DNA of 6,424 nt from Thiohalobacter sp. Lineage in GTDB: Bacteria > Pseudomonadota > Gammaproteobacteria > DSM-19610. The notes under the pieces were generated by a model, which worked only from the letters and a program-made list of their open reading frames with translations, searched no databases and was not told the DNA's origin. Below are positions 5,397 to 6,424 of the stretch, piece after piece. The DNA lies in contig JALWRY010000202.1 in the NCBI GenBank assembly GCA_027080445.1, forward strand, positions 1 to 6,424, written 5' to 3'. The position numbers and the translations under genes are program-made. Within the stretch, counting starts at the first letter, position 1; each line of letters begins with the position of its first letter.

Positions 5397-6424
5397 CTAG
5401 CGCCGCGACGAGTAGTTGGGGTAGGCATCCTGGTCGAGCATTACCTCGACCAGGTTGATGTCGTGTTGAACGTCCAGTTCATCGAACAGGGCTTCGCATT
5501 GCGCCAGCGTTTCGATCTTCCGGTGCGTGATGCCGAAAGACTTCGCCAGCAGCGCAAAGTCCGGGTTGATGAAATCGCAATTGATGAAGCGCTGCGCGTA
5601 CTGCTGTTGCTGGTTTTTCCGGATCAGGCCCATGGTCTGGTTATTGAAGACCACCACGGTAAGCGGGATGTGGTAGTTCACAGCCGTCATCAGTTCCATG
5701 GCGCACATCTGGAAACCGCCATCACCGAGCAGGGCGAACACCGGGCGTTTTACCTTGAAGCCGGCGCCGATGGCGGCCGGAATCGCGTGCCCCAGTGAAG
5801 ACACCCCGGTATTGGGGTAGAAACGGTCACATTGCCTGACGCGGTAAAAACTCTGCGCAAAGACAATATTGTCATCAAACAGTTCGATGCCTTCGCTGAA
5901 GCGCTGTTCCAGTTGCCGGTAAAAACACTTCACCAGGTCAAACCGTTTGTCGAAGATACGGGTTCCGTCGGCATCGGCACGGGCTTGCATGGCCTGTTTG
6001 AATGCGGGGATGTCGCGGGTGGCTTTAGGTGACAGGTCCTGTTCCCGGGCGGCCTGTTCCAGCGCTTCCAGGTACTCGCGAAGGTCCGCCTGTACTGTGA
6101 TATCTGCGCGATACACCTTGTTCAATTGAAGCGGGTTGTGATCGACCTGAATAAGGGTCTTGTCTTTTAACAGCGCCCGGTTCCAGACATAACTGGTACG
6201 CTCGTTGAACCCGGCGCCCAGCAGGATCAGGCAATCGGCTTCCTCCTGCAGGTAGCGGAGTGCGTAGCCCGCGCTGGTTACCCCAAGACTGCCCAGCGAC
6301 AGTGGCGCGTGCTCGTCCAGCGCGCCCTTGGCCTTCAGGCTGGACGTTACCGGGATGTTCATGTATTCGCTGAAGCGTTGTAATGCCGCCTGCGCACCGG
6401 CCTGTATGCAACCATAGCCCGCCA
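5397..6424 (-). CDS. ThDP-dependent enzyme, acetolactate-synthase-like, partial (5' end beyond window)
   Basis: The C-terminal 341 residues of a thiamine-diphosphate enzyme. The frame stays open to the right edge, so the start and the N-terminal PYR domain, with the catalytic Glu, are not visible. Numbering from the internal Met at 6362, the part up to about 105 is the central domain, including NIPVTSSLKAKGAL (2-15), LILLGAGFNER (45-55) and IQVDHNPLQL (71-80). The C-terminal ThDP domain begins near 155. NTGVSSLGHAIPAAIGAG (184-201) precedes the ThDP/Mg motif GDGGFQMCAMELMTAV (213-228), which ends at FNN (239-241). D214 and N241 should bind Mg2+. Relatives include acetolactate synthase, glyoxylate carboligase, various 2-oxo-acid decarboxylases and YerE-type sugar-branching enzymes; the visible part cannot separate these. 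SSLGH replaces the GGLG/GTMG-type segment usual in acetolactate synthases, arguing against housekeeping IlvB. It lies 6 nt upstream of the glycosyltransferase-like gene, so the two are probably co-transcribed. Confidence 0.85.
   Translation of the reverse strand, partial: AGYGCIQAGAQAALQRFSEYMNIPVTSSLKAKGALDEHAPLSLGSLGVTSAGYALRYLQEEADCLILLGAGFNERTSYVWNRALLKDKTLIQVDHNPLQLNKVYRADITVQADLREYLEALEQAAREQDLSPKATRDIPAFKQAMQARADADGTRIFDKRFDLVKCFYRQLEQRFSEGIELFDDNIVFAQSFYRVRQCDRFYPNTGVSSLGHAIPAAIGAGFKVKRPVFALLGDGGFQMCAMELMTAVNYHIPLTVVVFNNQTMGLIRKNQQQQYAQRFINCDFINPDFALLAKSFGITHRKIETLAQCEALFDELDVQHDINLVEVMLDQDAYPNYSSRR

Noticed and set aside
5250..5798. Plus-strand 182-codon open frame across the ThDP/GT junction
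   Set aside because: It is an antisense shadow spanning two minus-strand genes with clear motifs.

Overview
The window looks like a non-enteric gammaproteobacterial chromosome. The main evidence is a convincing ZapG/YhcB (DUF1043) gene, a family essentially restricted to Gammaproteobacteria. GC-rich coding sequence and tight gene packing (overlapping stops, a TGATG stop/start) are compatible with this. No rRNA, tRNA, CRISPR array, transposase or phage gene is visible.

Left part (about 120-2192, plus strand): a compact bufferin-type RiPP operon. It encodes a small secreted six-cysteine precursor (bufA, 197-463), a DUF692/MNIO multinuclear iron oxidase (bufB, 538-1404) and its DUF2063 precursor-recognition partner (bufC, 1404-2192). 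In characterised systems the B and C proteins convert precursor cysteines to 5-thiooxazoles, and the exported peptide binds copper. The operon has an ECF-sigma-like promoter candidate (124-152) and a strong Shine-Dalgarno before bufA. A perfect 10-bp stem-loop lies between bufA and bufB, and bufB and bufC are translationally coupled. No DoxX-type bufD follows bufC; the next gene is convergent.

Middle (2189-2808): zapG on the minus strand (2189-2566) overlaps the end of bufC by 4 nt. Its 242-nt divergent upstream region holds a candidate zapG -10 box and a roughly 90-bp imperfect palindromic repeat of a dispersed, MITE-like type.

Right part (2809-6424): three genes that suggest carbohydrate or small-molecule modification. 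A short sulfotransferase-like protein (2809-3576, plus) converges with, and overlaps by 28 nt, a 613-residue protein with a GT-A glycosyltransferase-like core (3549-5390, minus). That gene lies 6 nt downstream of an acetolactate-synthase-like ThDP enzyme (5397-6424, minus), which is cut by the right edge of the window. The last two look like one operon. A plausible but unproven reading is a locus that builds and decorates a surface glycan or polar metabolite.

The most notable material is the bufferin cassette with its Cys-repeat precursor and intercistronic hairpin, and the poorly characterised ThDP enzyme / GT-A-like / sulfotransferase group.
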